From: Termitomyces sp. T153
Taxonomy: Eukaryota; Basidiomycota; Agaricomycetes; Agaricales; Lyophyllaceae
DNA length: 64,000 nt
Reading direction: 5' to 3'
Assembly: GCA_018296165.2 (NCBI GenBank)
Contig: JACKQL020000091.1
Span: 62,001 to 126,000, forward strand
Shown here in pieces: positions 1 to 10,266 of the stretch (position 1 is its first letter; every line of letters begins with the position of its first letter). The position numbers and the translations under genes were made by a program. The notes under the pieces were generated by a model. That model searched no databases, was not told the origin of the DNA, and was given only the letters and a program-made list of their open reading frames with translations.

Positions 1-1570
1 ACTGTTTGACCAACTTACTGCTTACATCCAGGCCCTCTCTACTTGCCCCTGGGCAAACTCCATCCCCAGCACCTTTTGTACCTGGGACCAGCTTGCTGTC
101 CCCAAACTCCATACCCAATGGCCACCCCCACATGTTGACAATAACAATCAAACCCTCTTCTACATTGATGAGCCTGGCAACCCTGCTGACAAGCCTGCCC
201 TGTGCAATGGCCCTCCATAAGACAGACCTCCTCACTTTGACCTCTGCACTCCCTGTGGCAATGCCCCACAACTCCACCAGAATGCCCCAATCCCCTCAAG
301 GCAACCCACAGGCCCCAGAGCACCTTGACCCTCCTTCCCCAGCAACCCCCCTTATCTTCCACCCACTGTAATGCCCAAACCCCCTACTAGTGGTAATTAC
401 TTCAGACCACCCACCCCCAGAGGACCCCCTCATCCTCAATGGGCTCCAGGGCCTCTCCTCAGCAATGTGGGCCAACCCTCTAGTAGTGGGCCTCCAAACA
501 GCAGACCTCCTGGCAGATGAGGCCTGGCTATGGACAACTTTCCCCCTCAGCACAGCAATGGGAACAATTATTACTACTATTACAATGCCAGACCCTTACC
601 TTAAACTAAAAATATGCAGGATGTCACTCATAATGCACTGGCCCAGAAAGGCAAGCTCAACATTCAAAAACCTGAACCTTTCACTGGTCATGACTCCCAG
701 AAATGGAGAATCTTCCTGACACAGTGACTAACAATGTTTCAAGCTAAGCTTATTACCTTCCAGCTTGAGAGCTCACAAGTAGCCTTTGCCTCATTGTATT
801 TGCAGGGCATCACCTTTGACTACTACATAGTGCTACTCCAGTTCAGCCCCAACAGCTCTGTGCTCTCCAATTGGCTTGATTTCACCCAGGAGTTCTCCAG
901 TAAGTTCAGCATCTTTGACACTGTAGCAGAAGCAGAGGAGAACCTCTTCAACCTTTGAATGTGCAACAATGAACACTTCATAAACTTCATTGTACAATTT
1001 GAACAAGCAGCCTGCAAAATGGGATGGAACTACAATGCTCTCCACTTTGCCCTTTGCTATGCCCTGCCCCAATGTATCAAGGATGTCCTCCACCTTGCCT
1101 CCAAGTAAACTACATATGATGGGTACAAGGCACTCATTACACAGATTGACCAATATTACTGGGAAGACCAGAGCAAGAACACTGCACTGTGGACCACATG
1201 GAACACCTCCAACAACACCAACTGGCAGGCTGGAGCATCCAATGGCAACCAACCCTCAATCCTCACCAACCCTACCAACCCTATGCTCCATTTTCCTCAA
1301 GGCCAAGAGCCTCCCAGTGCCAACCAACCCCTGGGACCATGCCCCTCTGCCCAACTCAACACTGCTGACCTCCACAAGACTCCAGAACCCTTGGACACTA
1401 ACTCCAACAACCTCAATGATGCTCCAGACTCTGCCAACAATCAAGAAGCCCTATATGCAAACAAGATTCAGAACAGGCCCTGGATTGATGTACCAGAGAA
1501 TACTCAGGAGAAATAAGGGAAGGAGGGTGCATGCATCCTATGTGGTGAGCAGGACATTTTATCAGTAGTT
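1..1570 (+). pseudogene. Gypsy-1 Gag, copy 1 (decayed)
   Basis: Retrotransposon capsid region running in from the left edge. The Gag core is readable at about 650-1180: an Ile-Gln-Lys-Pro-Glu-Pro-Phe-Thr-Gly start, the FQAK / QVAFASLYLQG block near 735-805, the F-x-FDTVAEAEENLFNL block near 905-955, and a Tyr-Trp-Glu ending near 1155. This follows the order of fungal Ty3/Gypsy Gag proteins. Stop codons (for example near 725 and 957) sit where CAG/CGA would be expected, so it is inactive. A run of five Tyr codons precedes the core at about 572-586; the same spot is expanded in the other copies. A CCHC knuckle remnant lies near 1530-1560 (Cys-Ile-Leu-Cys-Gly-Glu-Gln intact, the His lost). Homologous copies lie at 7496-5100 (minus) and 21150-22445 plus 30001-31110 (plus). 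Confidence 0.75.
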
Positions 1571-1689
1571 GCCCTAAATGCCAAATAATGGGATGTGCCA
1601 TAGGGACTATCAATAGAGAAGACTGCAACTACTAGTTCATGGGAAACAACTCAGTGTATTAGGTCTTGAAGATGCACTAGACCATGGAC

Positions 1690-2804
1690 TAGACTAGACC
1701 CTGATATGTTCTCCATCCTGGCTGCACTCCTTTGTACAATGGTACTCACTCTGGATGACCTCTCAGCACATCTCCCTTCCCACTCCTCCCACACCCTCCT
1801 CCTCTGCACCACTCTCTCCTGCACCACCCTCCCCTTTTTCAATGACCTCATCCCCACACTGGTTGACAGCAGTGCCACTGATAATTTCATTGACAAATTC
1901 TTGGCAGCACTTGCTCCCCAACACCTCTGATGTCTCCTTACTCTAATCCTCCTCAAACTCTTTGATGGTGACCCCACCTCCACCAGAGATATCATGCACT
2001 GTGTGGAAACAACTGTGACCTTTGCCAATGGATGATGCCAAGACCTCCAACTACTCATCACTAAACTAAACCCCTCTACCTCCATTGTCCTAGGCTTTTC
2101 ATGGCTCTGCTTCACCAATCCCCACATTGACTGGCCCAGTCTCACTCTTTGCCTTGACCAGGACAACCCAACCAACTCTGGACCAGTACCTTTCAATGTC
2201 TCACCCCCCTCCAAGAGCCCTGAAGGTATGACCAACAACCCCTAGACTCCTCCACAGCTTTGCTCAAAGTCCACACAGTCATTCATCATCAACCTCCAAC
2301 TTGACAGCTCACCAGCTGCTCTCCCCGCCCTTGTCAACAGCAGCACCTCCAGCACCTTCATCAGCAACCAGCTCAACCTCTAACACAATGACCTCAACAA
2401 ACCACTTGAGCTCCAACTCTTTGATGGAAGCCTTGCCACAATAGGAATCACTTAATACCATGACAATTCCTTCACTCTTGACAACAATTTGAGGTTCCAG
2501 GTCTGGCTCCTTGTCACTCAGCTCCCCTGTCAACTCCAATCATGTTTGGACTTCCATGGCTGCAGGACATCAACCCTAACATTGACTAGAAGAACCTCAT
2601 CATGCAATTCCTCAGCTCTGAAGCAAGTTTAGCAGCCACAATCCCCCTTTGCATCCAGTCCACCTTGGGCTCCAACATCCCTGACCTTGATGCCAACACC
2701 TCCAGAGCAACCAAAGGCCCCTCAGCCCTTAATGACCACCAGGAAGGTGAAGACAATGTGCTTCTGCCCCAGTCACTCTTGAATAAACCCCAAAAATGAC
2801 TATA
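1690..2804 (+). pseudogene. Gypsy-1 tandem retropepsin region, copy 1
   Basis: Two consecutive aspartic-protease-like units. Unit 1 (about 1700-2130) has the active-site motif Leu-Val-Asp-Ser-Ser-Ala-Thr-Asp-Asn-Phe-Ile-Asp at about 1858-1893 and ends in the flap/Trp block Leu-Gly-Phe-Ser-Trp-Leu near 2089-2106. Unit 2 (about 2290-2600) repeats the layout with Leu-Val-Asn-Ser-Ser-Thr-Ser-Ser-Thr-Phe-Ile-Ser near 2328-2363 (Asp changed to Asn) and Phe-Gly-Leu-Pro-Trp-Leu near 2546. Both units carry the Lys/Gln-Leu-Phe-Asp-Gly block in the middle. Several in-frame stops make this a relic. At about 2805 it is cut off and joined to the opposite-strand copy before the RT is reached. Confidence 0.7.
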
Positions 2805-3845
2805 CTTCCTTGACATTCCATGGTGGGGGCCAGTTGAGTATTGTGTTGACCTTGGCAGGGTCCATGTGCACACCATTGGGAGTGACAATGACTCTGAGGT
2901 ATTCAACCTCCATCATGTGGAAGGAGCATTTCTTGGGTTTGGTGTGAAGGTGGTACTCCTAGAGTAGTCCAGATGCTCTGCCAGCAAATTTGAGTAGATC
3001 AGGATGTTGTCCAGATATACAATAATAAAAATGTTGTTCATGTCATGGAAGATGTCATTTATGAAGTACTGGAAAGTGGCAGGGGAGTTAGTCATTCTGA
3101 AGGGCATCACAAAGTACTCAAAGAGGCCATAGTGGGTGTGAAAGGCAGTCTTCCATTCATGTCCTGGAGCTATCCAGACGTTGTTGTAGCTGGAGCAGAG
3201 GTCTATTTCTGTGTAGATCTTGGCACTGTAGAGACAGTTAACAAGATCTCTGATTAGGGGGAGGAGATACCAGTTCTTTTTGGTGACTTTGTTGAGTCTC
3301 CAATAATCTACACAGAGTCAGAGTGATCCATCCTTCTTGGCAAACAAGATGAGAGTGCCGGTGGTGAAGATCAATGGGCATATGAAACCCTTGCCAAGCA
3401 TGTTGTCAAGATATTCCTTTAGGGCCTGGAGCTCAATCTTGGACATGTTGTAGATCTTGCCAAATGAGAGTGAGGCACCTTCTTTGAGATCAATCTTGTG
3501 GTTGTAGGAGTAGTGTGGGGGAAGTTCTTTGGCACTTCCTTCAGAGAACACATCAGTGAACTCATGATACTCTGGGGGAACTACTTTGTATAGGATCTGC
3601 TCCTCTGTTTTGCTCTCTAGCATGGTAGTCTCTGCATAGAAGTGCTCTGCCAGTGGGGCTAGCATGATTTGCAACTGGAAGGCAGAGGTGCCATCTTGTA
3701 GGATGTGTGCAAAGGGGATGGCACCAATGATTTTAATGTCAAGGCTTCTAGAGTCGACAGGGTTAAGTGATGGAGCAGTAGCAGTTGGCCTGGAGTAGTA
3801 GTGGAGTTGGTCTGAGGAGTCAAGCATCACTGATTGGGGTACCAT
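2805..3845 (-). pseudogene. Gypsy-1 reverse transcriptase, copy 2 (partial)
   Basis: Minus-strand pre-RT and RT. It begins with the linker that carries Ile-Leu-Gln-Asp-Gly-Thr at about 3700, followed by His-Lys-Ile-Asp-Leu-Lys-Glu-Gly near 3500. RT blocks then follow in order: Leu-Gln-Ala-Leu-Lys-Glu-Tyr-Leu near 3420, Ala-Lys-Lys-Asp-Gly-Ser-Leu near 3320, Pro-Phe-x-Met-Thr-Asn-Ser-Pro-Ala-Thr-Phe near 3085, and the catalytic Tyr-Leu-Asp-Asn-Ile-Leu-Ile-Tyr-Ser near 3010. In that last block the second Asp of YLDD is Asn. Frameshifts separate the 3318-3845 and 2913-3110 segments. The copy breaks off at about 2805 inside the post-thumb region (Asn-Trp-Pro-Pro-Pro-Trp-Asn). RNase H and integrase are absent here. 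A plus-strand copy of the same RT is at 35784-36931. Confidence 0.8.
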
Positions 3846-3883
3846 GAGCCTTTGTATTGATTTCAGAGTATGTTGGGAGGCAG

Positions 3884-5080
3884 CTATTGTGATTTGGTCA
3901 GGAGTAACTGAGGTGGGGTTGCATTTTTGCTGTTGGAATTGTTGTTGGGGGTTGAGGGGCTCTGAGTTGCTCTAGAAGTGCTGGCGCTAGGGTCAGAGTT
4001 GTTAGAGTCTGAGATAGACTGGAGGCAGAGAGGGATGGTGGCTGCTAAACTTGCTTTGGGGCTAGGAAATTGCATGGTGAGGTTTCTCCAGTCAATATCA
4101 GGGTTGATGTCTTGCAGCCATGGAAGTCTAAGCATGATTGGAGTTGATAGAGGTAGTTGGGTGATGAGGAGCCAGGCCTGAAACTGCAGGTCATTGTCAA
4201 GGGTGAGGGTGTTGTCATGGTATTGAGTGATTCCTGTTGTGGCAGGGCTTTCGTCAAAGAGTTGGAGCTTGGGGGGTTTGTCAAGGTTGTTGCATTGGAG
4301 GTCAAGTTGACTGCTGACAAAGATACCAGAGGCACTACTGTCAATGAGGGTGGAGAGTATCTTGGGTGAGCCATTGAGTTGGACATTGATGACAAAAAAC
4401 TGCATGGACCTGGAGCAGAGCTGTGAAGAAGTCTGGAGGTAGTTAATCATAGTCTTGGAGTTCTCAGAGGAGAGTGAGACATTGAAAGGTACTAGTCTGG
4501 AGTCAGTGGGATTGTTCTGGTCAAGGCAGAGAGTGAGGCTGGGCCAATTGATGTGGGAGTTGGTGGAGCAGAGCCAGGAGAAGCTTAAGATGATGGGGGT
4601 GGAGGAGTGTAGTTTTGTGACAAGTAGCTGGAGTTCTTGTTGCCATCCACTGGCAAAGGTTATGGTTGTCTCCAGGCAGTGTGTGATGTCCCTGGTGGAG
4701 GTGGGGTCACTGTTGAAGAGCTTGAGGGGGATTGGAGCAGGGATGTGCTGGAGAAGGTGGGGAGTGAGCACCATCAGGGATTTGTCAATGAAGTTATCTG
4801 TGATGCTGCTGTTGACTAGGGTGGGGACAGAGTTGTCAGAGAAGGGGAGAGTGGTGCAAAGAAGGAGGGTGGTAGAAGAGTGAGAGGGGAGATGTGCTGG
4901 AAGGTTGTGTGGGGCAAGTACCATTGCACAGAGAAGTGTGGCTGGGGCAGAGAAGATATCAGAGTCTGGTCCATGGTCTAGTGCATTTTCAAGACCTAAA
5001 CCACTAACTTGTTTTCCATAAATTGGTAATTGCAGTCTTCTCTGTTGATTGTCCACATGGCACATCTCATCACCTGTCAT
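3884..5080 (-). CDS. Gypsy-1 tandem retropepsin, copy 2 (longest open frame)
   Basis: A 398-codon uninterrupted minus frame holding the best-preserved form of the double protease. Unit 1 (residues about 45-200) has Leu-Val-Asn-Ser-Ser-Ile-Thr-Asp-Asn-Phe-Ile-Asp near residue 92, with the catalytic Asp changed to Asn, and ends with Ser-Phe-Ser-Trp-Leu and Asn-Trp-Pro-Ser-Leu. Unit 2 (about 225-345) has Leu-Ile-Asp-Ser-Ser-Ala-Ser-Gly-Ile-Phe-Val-Ser with the Asp intact and ends Leu-Pro-Trp-Leu-Gln-Asp and Asp-Ile-Asp-Trp-Arg-Asn-Leu. It is probably translated as part of a Gag-Pol polyprotein rather than from its own start. A CCHC knuckle remnant lies just upstream at about 5105-5150, with the second Cys mutated to Tyr. 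Confidence 0.7.
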   Translation of the reverse strand: MTGDEMCHVDNQQRRLQLPIYGKQVSGLGLENALDHGPDSDIFSAPATLLCAMVLAPHNLPAHLPSHSSTTLLLCTTLPFSDNSVPTLVNSSITDNFIDKSLMVLTPHLLQHIPAPIPLKLFNSDPTSTRDITHCLETTITFASGWQQELQLLVTKLHSSTPIILSFSWLCSTNSHINWPSLTLCLDQNNPTDSRLVPFNVSLSSENSKTMINYLQTSSQLCSRSMQFFVINVQLNGSPKILSTLIDSSASGIFVSSQLDLQCNNLDKPPKLQLFDESPATTGITQYHDNTLTLDNDLQFQAWLLITQLPLSTPIMLRLPWLQDINPDIDWRNLTMQFPSPKASLAATIPLCLQSISDSNNSDPSASTSRATQSPSTPNNNSNSKNATPPQLLLTKSQ

Positions 5081-5099
5081 TTAGGACAACTACAGATAA

Positions 5100-7496
5100 A
5101 GTGCCCCTGCTCACCATATAGGATGCATATGCCCTCTTTCCATTGTTTCTCCTGTGTCTCCTCTGGTATGTTGATCCACAGCCTATCCCAAATCTTGTTC
5201 ACCCAGAGGGCTTCTTGATTATTAGTAGAGTCCAGAATGTTGTTGTGGTCATTGGAGTCAGTGTCAGGGGCTCAGGGGGCTCATGGAGGTCAGTGGCATT
5301 GAGCTGGGCAGGTATGCATTGCTCCAGGAGTTAATTAGTGTTGGAAGTCCCTAGGCCTGGAAGGAAATGGGGCATGGGGTTGGCAGGGTTGGTGGGAATT
5401 GAGGAGGTGTTTCACGAGGTCCAGGGTACTATGTTTTTGCTCTGGTCCTCCCAGTAACATTGGTCAACCTGGGTAACAAGTGCCTTGTATCTGTCATAAG
5501 TGGTTTGCTTGGGTGTGAGATGGAGGACGTCCTTGATCCATTGAGGCAGGGCATGATGGAGGATGAAGCAGAGAGCATTATAATTCCATCTGATTTTATA
5601 AGCTTCCTATTTAAACTATACAAAGAAGGTTGTGAAACATTTGTTATTGTGCATTTAGAGGTTGAATAGGTTCTTCTCTGCCTCTGCTATAGTGTCAAAG
5701 ATGCCAAACTTACTCAAGAATTCCTGGGTGAAGGCAAGCCAATTGAAGAGTATGGAGTTGTTGGGATCAAACCAGAGTAGTGCAGTGTAATGATTGAAGG
5801 CAATTTCCTGAAAATATGATGCAGCAAAGGCTACTTGTGAGCTCTTGAGCTGGAAGGTAAAGGGCTTAGCTTGGAACATTGTTAGACACTGAGTTAGGAA
5901 GATGCACCACTTCTGGGAATTGCAGCTAGTGAAGGAGTTGGGCTTTTGAATGTCAAGTTTTCCTTTCTGAGCCAGTGCATTACAAGTATTATCATGGGTG
6001 TTTTGGGTTTGGAGCAGGAGTCTGGTGTAGTAGTAGTAGTAGTAGTAGTAGTAGTTGTTCCCATTTCTATGCTGGGAGGGTAAGTGTCCATGGCCAGGCC
6101 CCATCCTCTAGGTGGTCTGTCATTAGGTGGTCTGCTATTGGGAGGTCTGCTAGGGGGTTGACTTGCATTACTTGGGGGAGGCCCAGGGGCCTATCAAGGA
6201 GGAGGGAGTCCTCTGGATGGGGGGTCCAAAGTAATTGGCATTGGTGGGAGGATTGGGCATCAGAACAGGTGGGAGGTGAGGAGGATTAGCAGGAAAAGGG
6301 GGTCAGGATGCTCCAGAGCCTGTGGGCTGCCTTAGAGGGGCTGGGGTGTTTGGATGGAGTGGAGGCATGTGAGTATGGGGGGCATGGAGGTTGAAGTGGG
6401 GGGGTTCTGTCTCGAGGAGGGCCATTGTGCAGAGTGGGTTTGTTAGCAGGATTACCAGTCTTATTGATGTAGGAGAGAGTCTGATTATTGTCATTGACAT
6501 GCAGGGGCAGTCATTGCATATGGGGTTCAGGGGTAGTGGGCTAATTCCAGGTATGGAAGGTGCTGGGCATAGAGTTGGCCCAGGGGCAAGTGGAGAGGGC
6601 TAAAGTATGGGCAGCAAGTTAGTTGAGTAATCCCCCCATGGGGTTGAGGTTCTTCAAGATGTTGGAAGCTGCATTAATTTCTTTCTGTTGGTAGGGAATG
6701 GGGGGTGGAGCTTTGATTTGTGTTCCAACAGGTTCCTCACATTACACATGGAAGGAGCAGGAGGAGTCCAGAGGATCTTTGAAGGGGTGGGGGTTTGGAC
6801 TGGTGTGGATTTCTTCAACCAATGCGCAGAGCTCATTTTGTAAATCAGTATTGATGCCTAGGGTGCCTTGTGTAGTTTCCAGAAGATTCCCTTGCAGGTA
6901 GTGTTTGTGGAAGTTGAGAAGTTGATCTGCCCAAACTTCTGGAGTTGTGGAGGTATTGGGGTAGCCTAGGTTGATGAGGAGAGTGTGGGCACATCTTGCA
7001 AACTCTGCAGGAGAGAGGTGGAGGAAGTAGAGGACTTTGTTATGCTGTTGGATGTAGGCTTTAACCCTTTGCTGTTTAGGAGAAGAAGGGACTTAAGCAG
7101 AAGATGGCAAATGAGGGAGAGAATAATTATCTGGGTGTTCTGGAGGGGCTGGAGCTGCAGCAGGAACTAGGTATGCATAGTAGTGGGCTAGAGAAAGGTA
7201 GGCAGAGTTGTGGGGTGCTGTGGAGTATTCTCTGGAGTATATGTGAGGGTTGTTGCCATTGGCAAAGAATGCTGGGGGTGGCACCAGCCTGGAGATATTC
7301 CCTGGCTGATGGAGAGGGCATAGAATGCCTGGTTGGAGTCAGGAGTCCAGTGGCAGGAAACATACTGATCTGTAGAGGGCCTGGGTAAAATAGAGCATAA
7401 GGATTTTTAGGAACTGGCCAACTATAGATGTTGGTTAGGTAGGCGGCAGGATTCTATGTGGGGTTATATGCAGACATCAAGAATGGGGTAAGGGGG
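5100..7496 (-). pseudogene. Gypsy-1 Gag, copy 2 (with 5' leader)
   Basis: Minus-strand Gag of the copy whose 5' LTR is at 7510-8568. The Pro/Ser-rich N-terminal part is read at about 7360-7090 and resembles the plus-strand copy at 21285-21500. The capsid core is a 149-codon open frame at 6104-5655 with the blocks Phe-Gln-Ala-Lys, Gln-Val-Ala-Phe-Ala, Phe-Gly-Ile-Phe-Asp-Thr-Ile-Ala-Glu-Ala-Glu and Asn-Leu-Phe-Asn-Leu. Nine consecutive TAC codons (6053-6027) give nine Tyr, against five in copy 1 and 29 in the 30-kb copy. The frame then continues with stops to the knuckle near 5110. No intact Gag frame remains. Confidence 0.7.
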
Positions 7497-7508
7497 AGTC
7501 TTGATATT
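7497..7508 (-). promoter_or_regulatory. Self-priming PBS of Gypsy-1 copy 2
   Basis: On the minus strand, immediately after the LTR end (7510), the sequence is AATATCAAGACT. This is the exact reverse complement of AGTCTTGATATT inside the same LTR at 8103-8092, about 30 nt after its TATA box. No TGG-type tRNA-complementary site is present at the junction. Confidence 0.75.
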
Positions 7509-7509
7509 A

Positions 7510-8568
7510 TGTCAGGTTTCACTAATAATGGAGGCTTAGCTATACTGGTGAATCTTTACTAAGTGGATGCAATGTCCTGCACTTATAACCTGGCACTCTG
7601 AAGATGATGTGGAGCAGAGAGACTTGTGAGGAGGAGCTAAGGGAAGTGGTCCAAGCAAGTCCAGAGTGGTCTGGGGAAGTCTAAGACCAAGTATATTAGT
7701 GTTGGGCTTGGGTGGGCATCAGCAACAAGTTTGTAAGCATGTAAATAGATTGTAGGCAAACAGAGGCTTAGCTAGGGTTGGAGGCAGAGCTGGAGGTTGA
7801 TGAGGGATCAAGTAAGACTTGATGGGCCTGGGGCTGACTAAAGAGCAAGGTCTGGAGTTGTTGTGAGAATATTCAGAGTTTGTAGTGCATGCACAGAGTT
7901 TGTACTAACATCAGAGATGAAAGGAACTTAGAGAAACAAAGGAAATATAGACAGTCAAGACAAGCCAGAGATGAGGTGAGACAAGCCAGAGACAAGGCGA
8001 GATGATACAGAGAAAGAGATAGATTTGGGACTAAAAATAGAAACAGAGATGGAACAAAACACAAGATACAAAAAACTAGTAAATGGAAGTAATATCAAGA
8101 CTGGAGTACAAGGAGCTACTCTACAACTTATATACTAACTACTGAATAGCTCCAGGGAACAGTGGATATGGCGGTGGAGCTTTGCAGAGCTGTATGGAGT
8201 CAATAGGTGTCAGGTACAATCAAGGAGTGGGCCACAGTGATATTCTAATGGGATCAGCTGGGGATGCAGGTCACTCCAAGGTTGTTGGAGTGCTCCAGAG
8301 CAGGTTGGAAAGACTAGGGTAGAGGGTCAGAGGTGCATAACATAGTCAGGAATGGTGGGGGAAGTTTTGGGAGTTTAGGAGGCCCCAGGGGAAGCATCAA
8401 TGGCTGTGGAGAAGGCATCAGAGTTGATCAGGAGGCCATTAGGATTTGCCAGAGAAGCGTTGGAGTTGGCCATAGGTTGAGGAGTTTGGTGGGGCATTGG
8501 GAAGGGCTCTGGAGGAGTGGGCAGGTTAGGAGTGATGTGCAGGGTTTGAGGAAGAGTAGGTCATAACA
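7510..8568 (-). mobile_element. LTR-A1, 5' LTR of Gypsy-1 copy 2
   Basis: Minus-oriented LTR of 1059 bp. It begins TGTTATGACC at 8568 and ends CCTGACA at 7510, so it keeps the TG...CA ends and the short TGTTA/TGACA inverted tips. A TATATAAG box lies about 30 nt upstream of AGTCTTGATATT (8103-8092), the likely RNA start. The downstream part is pyrimidine-rich on the sense strand. It is followed by the PBS and by Gypsy-1 gag on the minus strand, so it is a 5' LTR. Outer flank (8569 on): KDZ sequence. Confidence 0.85.
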
Positions 8569-8579
8569 GCAACATATTA

Positions 8580-10260
8580 TTGTTCATATCTTATAGGCAC
8601 AGACAGTATATCTTAATGACTTCATCAACTATGTTCCATAGTTGCTCAGTAGTTTACATAGTTGTGAATCTATTGGTGATATTAGCCATTGTCATGCATG
8701 TCCTAACAAACATCTTGTGCAATGGCAATGCTGCGATTGCATTGGTTCAAGACTTTTTTGTCATAGATGTTTATGCCAAATACACCAGTCCAATCCACTT
8801 CACTGACCAGAGATATGGAATGGCAAATACTTCCAGCCCATGAACTTATCTGATGCAGGTGGCTATTTCTATGTTCCCCATCATGCAATTCACAATTGCC
8901 ATAGTGGCATGACCCAGGCAAATGTTCTTGAGGACTATAAATGAAAAGATGACATTAAAGAGCAAGACTTCCTGCAAGCCATCCAGAGTATGTCAACATT
9001 GTCATGGTGTTATCAGGTATGCTGAAATTACTAATATAGGTCATGATGAACCAATTGATATTAATGTAGAAACAGGGATCAATAGAAACATGTTTCTGGC
9101 ACCAGATCCACTGGTGGAAATGCAGTTTTTATCAAGTAATCCATCCCTGGAAATGCAGTTTTTAGCAGTGGATCCATTCCACAAGGTGGCAGATCTGCTG
9201 TCCAAGCAGTTGATGCAGCAGGAGCAACAGTTTTTGTTAGCAGATTTCATGGATCCGGGGTCAAATCTGTTAAATGTGACTATGCCTACCTCACATGCTG
9301 AAATTCTGGCTAGAATTCAAATACTAGAGGAGGAGTGACAGGAACTAGAGGACAATGACACCATAGAAGGTGGAGAACTGCTATTGGAACAAGTACCAAT
9401 GGAAGATGTTTCTTCACATGGACCACAAGAAATGGAGGAAAATCATAGTGCTCATCTTCATGGACTTCCTCCCTCTGCAGCCACTGCTGGTTTCAATCAG
9501 CCATCTGCATATGGGTGCCATATTGAGAGAATTGATTGCTTTGGAAACCAAATTGCATGCATTGTACACACAACTGGTGTGCACTACATCAGTGTTGTTG
9601 CATGCAAGTGATCTGGCCAAGATGTCTGGGTTGAGGATATCATTCACTCCCAGCTGATTCCCAGCACATTTGACCAGATGAGAACATATTTTACAACAGC
9701 CATTCTGGATTATTTTTGTCTAACTAATTTAGAGTGCAAAGCCTCTGCTTATCAGTATTAGCAGAAACCTGCAAGGATTATTTCATTAATTGCTTCTTCA
9801 GGTGAAGTAGATAAACTCTATTGTGAATTATGACAACTTTTGTGTTCATGGCACTAGTTAAAGAAATTGAAATGAGCAGGTCTTGGACATGATGAGACAA
9901 AAGAACCAATGGCACCAGAGCACAGTGAGCTTGCAATATTCTGTCCCACTTGCCCTCAACCAGGAGTGAATATTCTGTCAAACTGAAAATAAGATCCAGT
10001 TCAGTGGAAGTTCAATTGCTCATTGATGATGGATGGAAACTTCAAGGCAGATCATGTCCATCATCATAATCCTGCTCAGAATGTGTGGCATTCTGCAAGA
10101 GGTGAAATGATGCCCAGGAGGGATAAACTTGATAAATATCTCGAGTTTGCAAAGGATAGGCTGATGGTGAGTTTTTCCTTGGATTGCTAAATGTGCCATT
10201 ATTGATTGACTATTAATGTTTGCATCCAAATTGCCCCCATCTGCCATCCACTATTAACCT
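8580..10260 (+). pseudogene. KDZ transposase remnant with CxC2-type region
   Basis: Plus-strand fragment of a fungal Kyakuja-Dileera-Zisupton transposase. At about 9500-9610 it has the Cys-rich block ending Ile-Val-His-Thr-Thr-Gly-Val-His-Tyr-Ile-Ser-Val-Val-Ala-Cys. At 9650-9760 follow Ile-Pro-Ser-Thr-Phe-Asp-Gln-Met-Arg and a Leu-Glu-Cys-Lys-Ala-Ser-Ala-Tyr stretch. At about 9880-10170 it reads Gly-His-Asp-Glu-Thr-Lys-Glu, then Leu-Ala-Ile-Phe-Cys-Pro-Thr-Cys-Pro-Gln-Pro-Gly-Val, then the catalytic-core start Met-Asp-Gly-Asn-Phe-Lys-Ala-Asp-His. That order matches KDZ proteins with the CxC2 domain, as I remember the family. Stops and frameshifts make it dead. The C-terminal core is missing; LTR-A2 begins at 10267. 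The stretch 8590-9340 (Cys-Gln-His-Cys-His near 8985) is not recognised and may be its N-terminus or another gene. Confidence 0.75.
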
Positions 10261-10266
10261 CCACTC

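Noticed and set aside
4455..4883. 142-codon plus-strand ORF
   Set aside because: Shadow of the minus-strand protease frame 5080-3884.
5975..6289. Poly-serine/cysteine plus-strand ORF
   Set aside because: Frame-shifted reading of the TAC/GTA repeat that encodes poly-Tyr in Gag on the other strand.
7510..8568. tRNA-type PBS for the LTR-A family
   Set aside because: No TGG-initial site follows the LTR end; the sequence there instead matches the LTR's own start-site complement.
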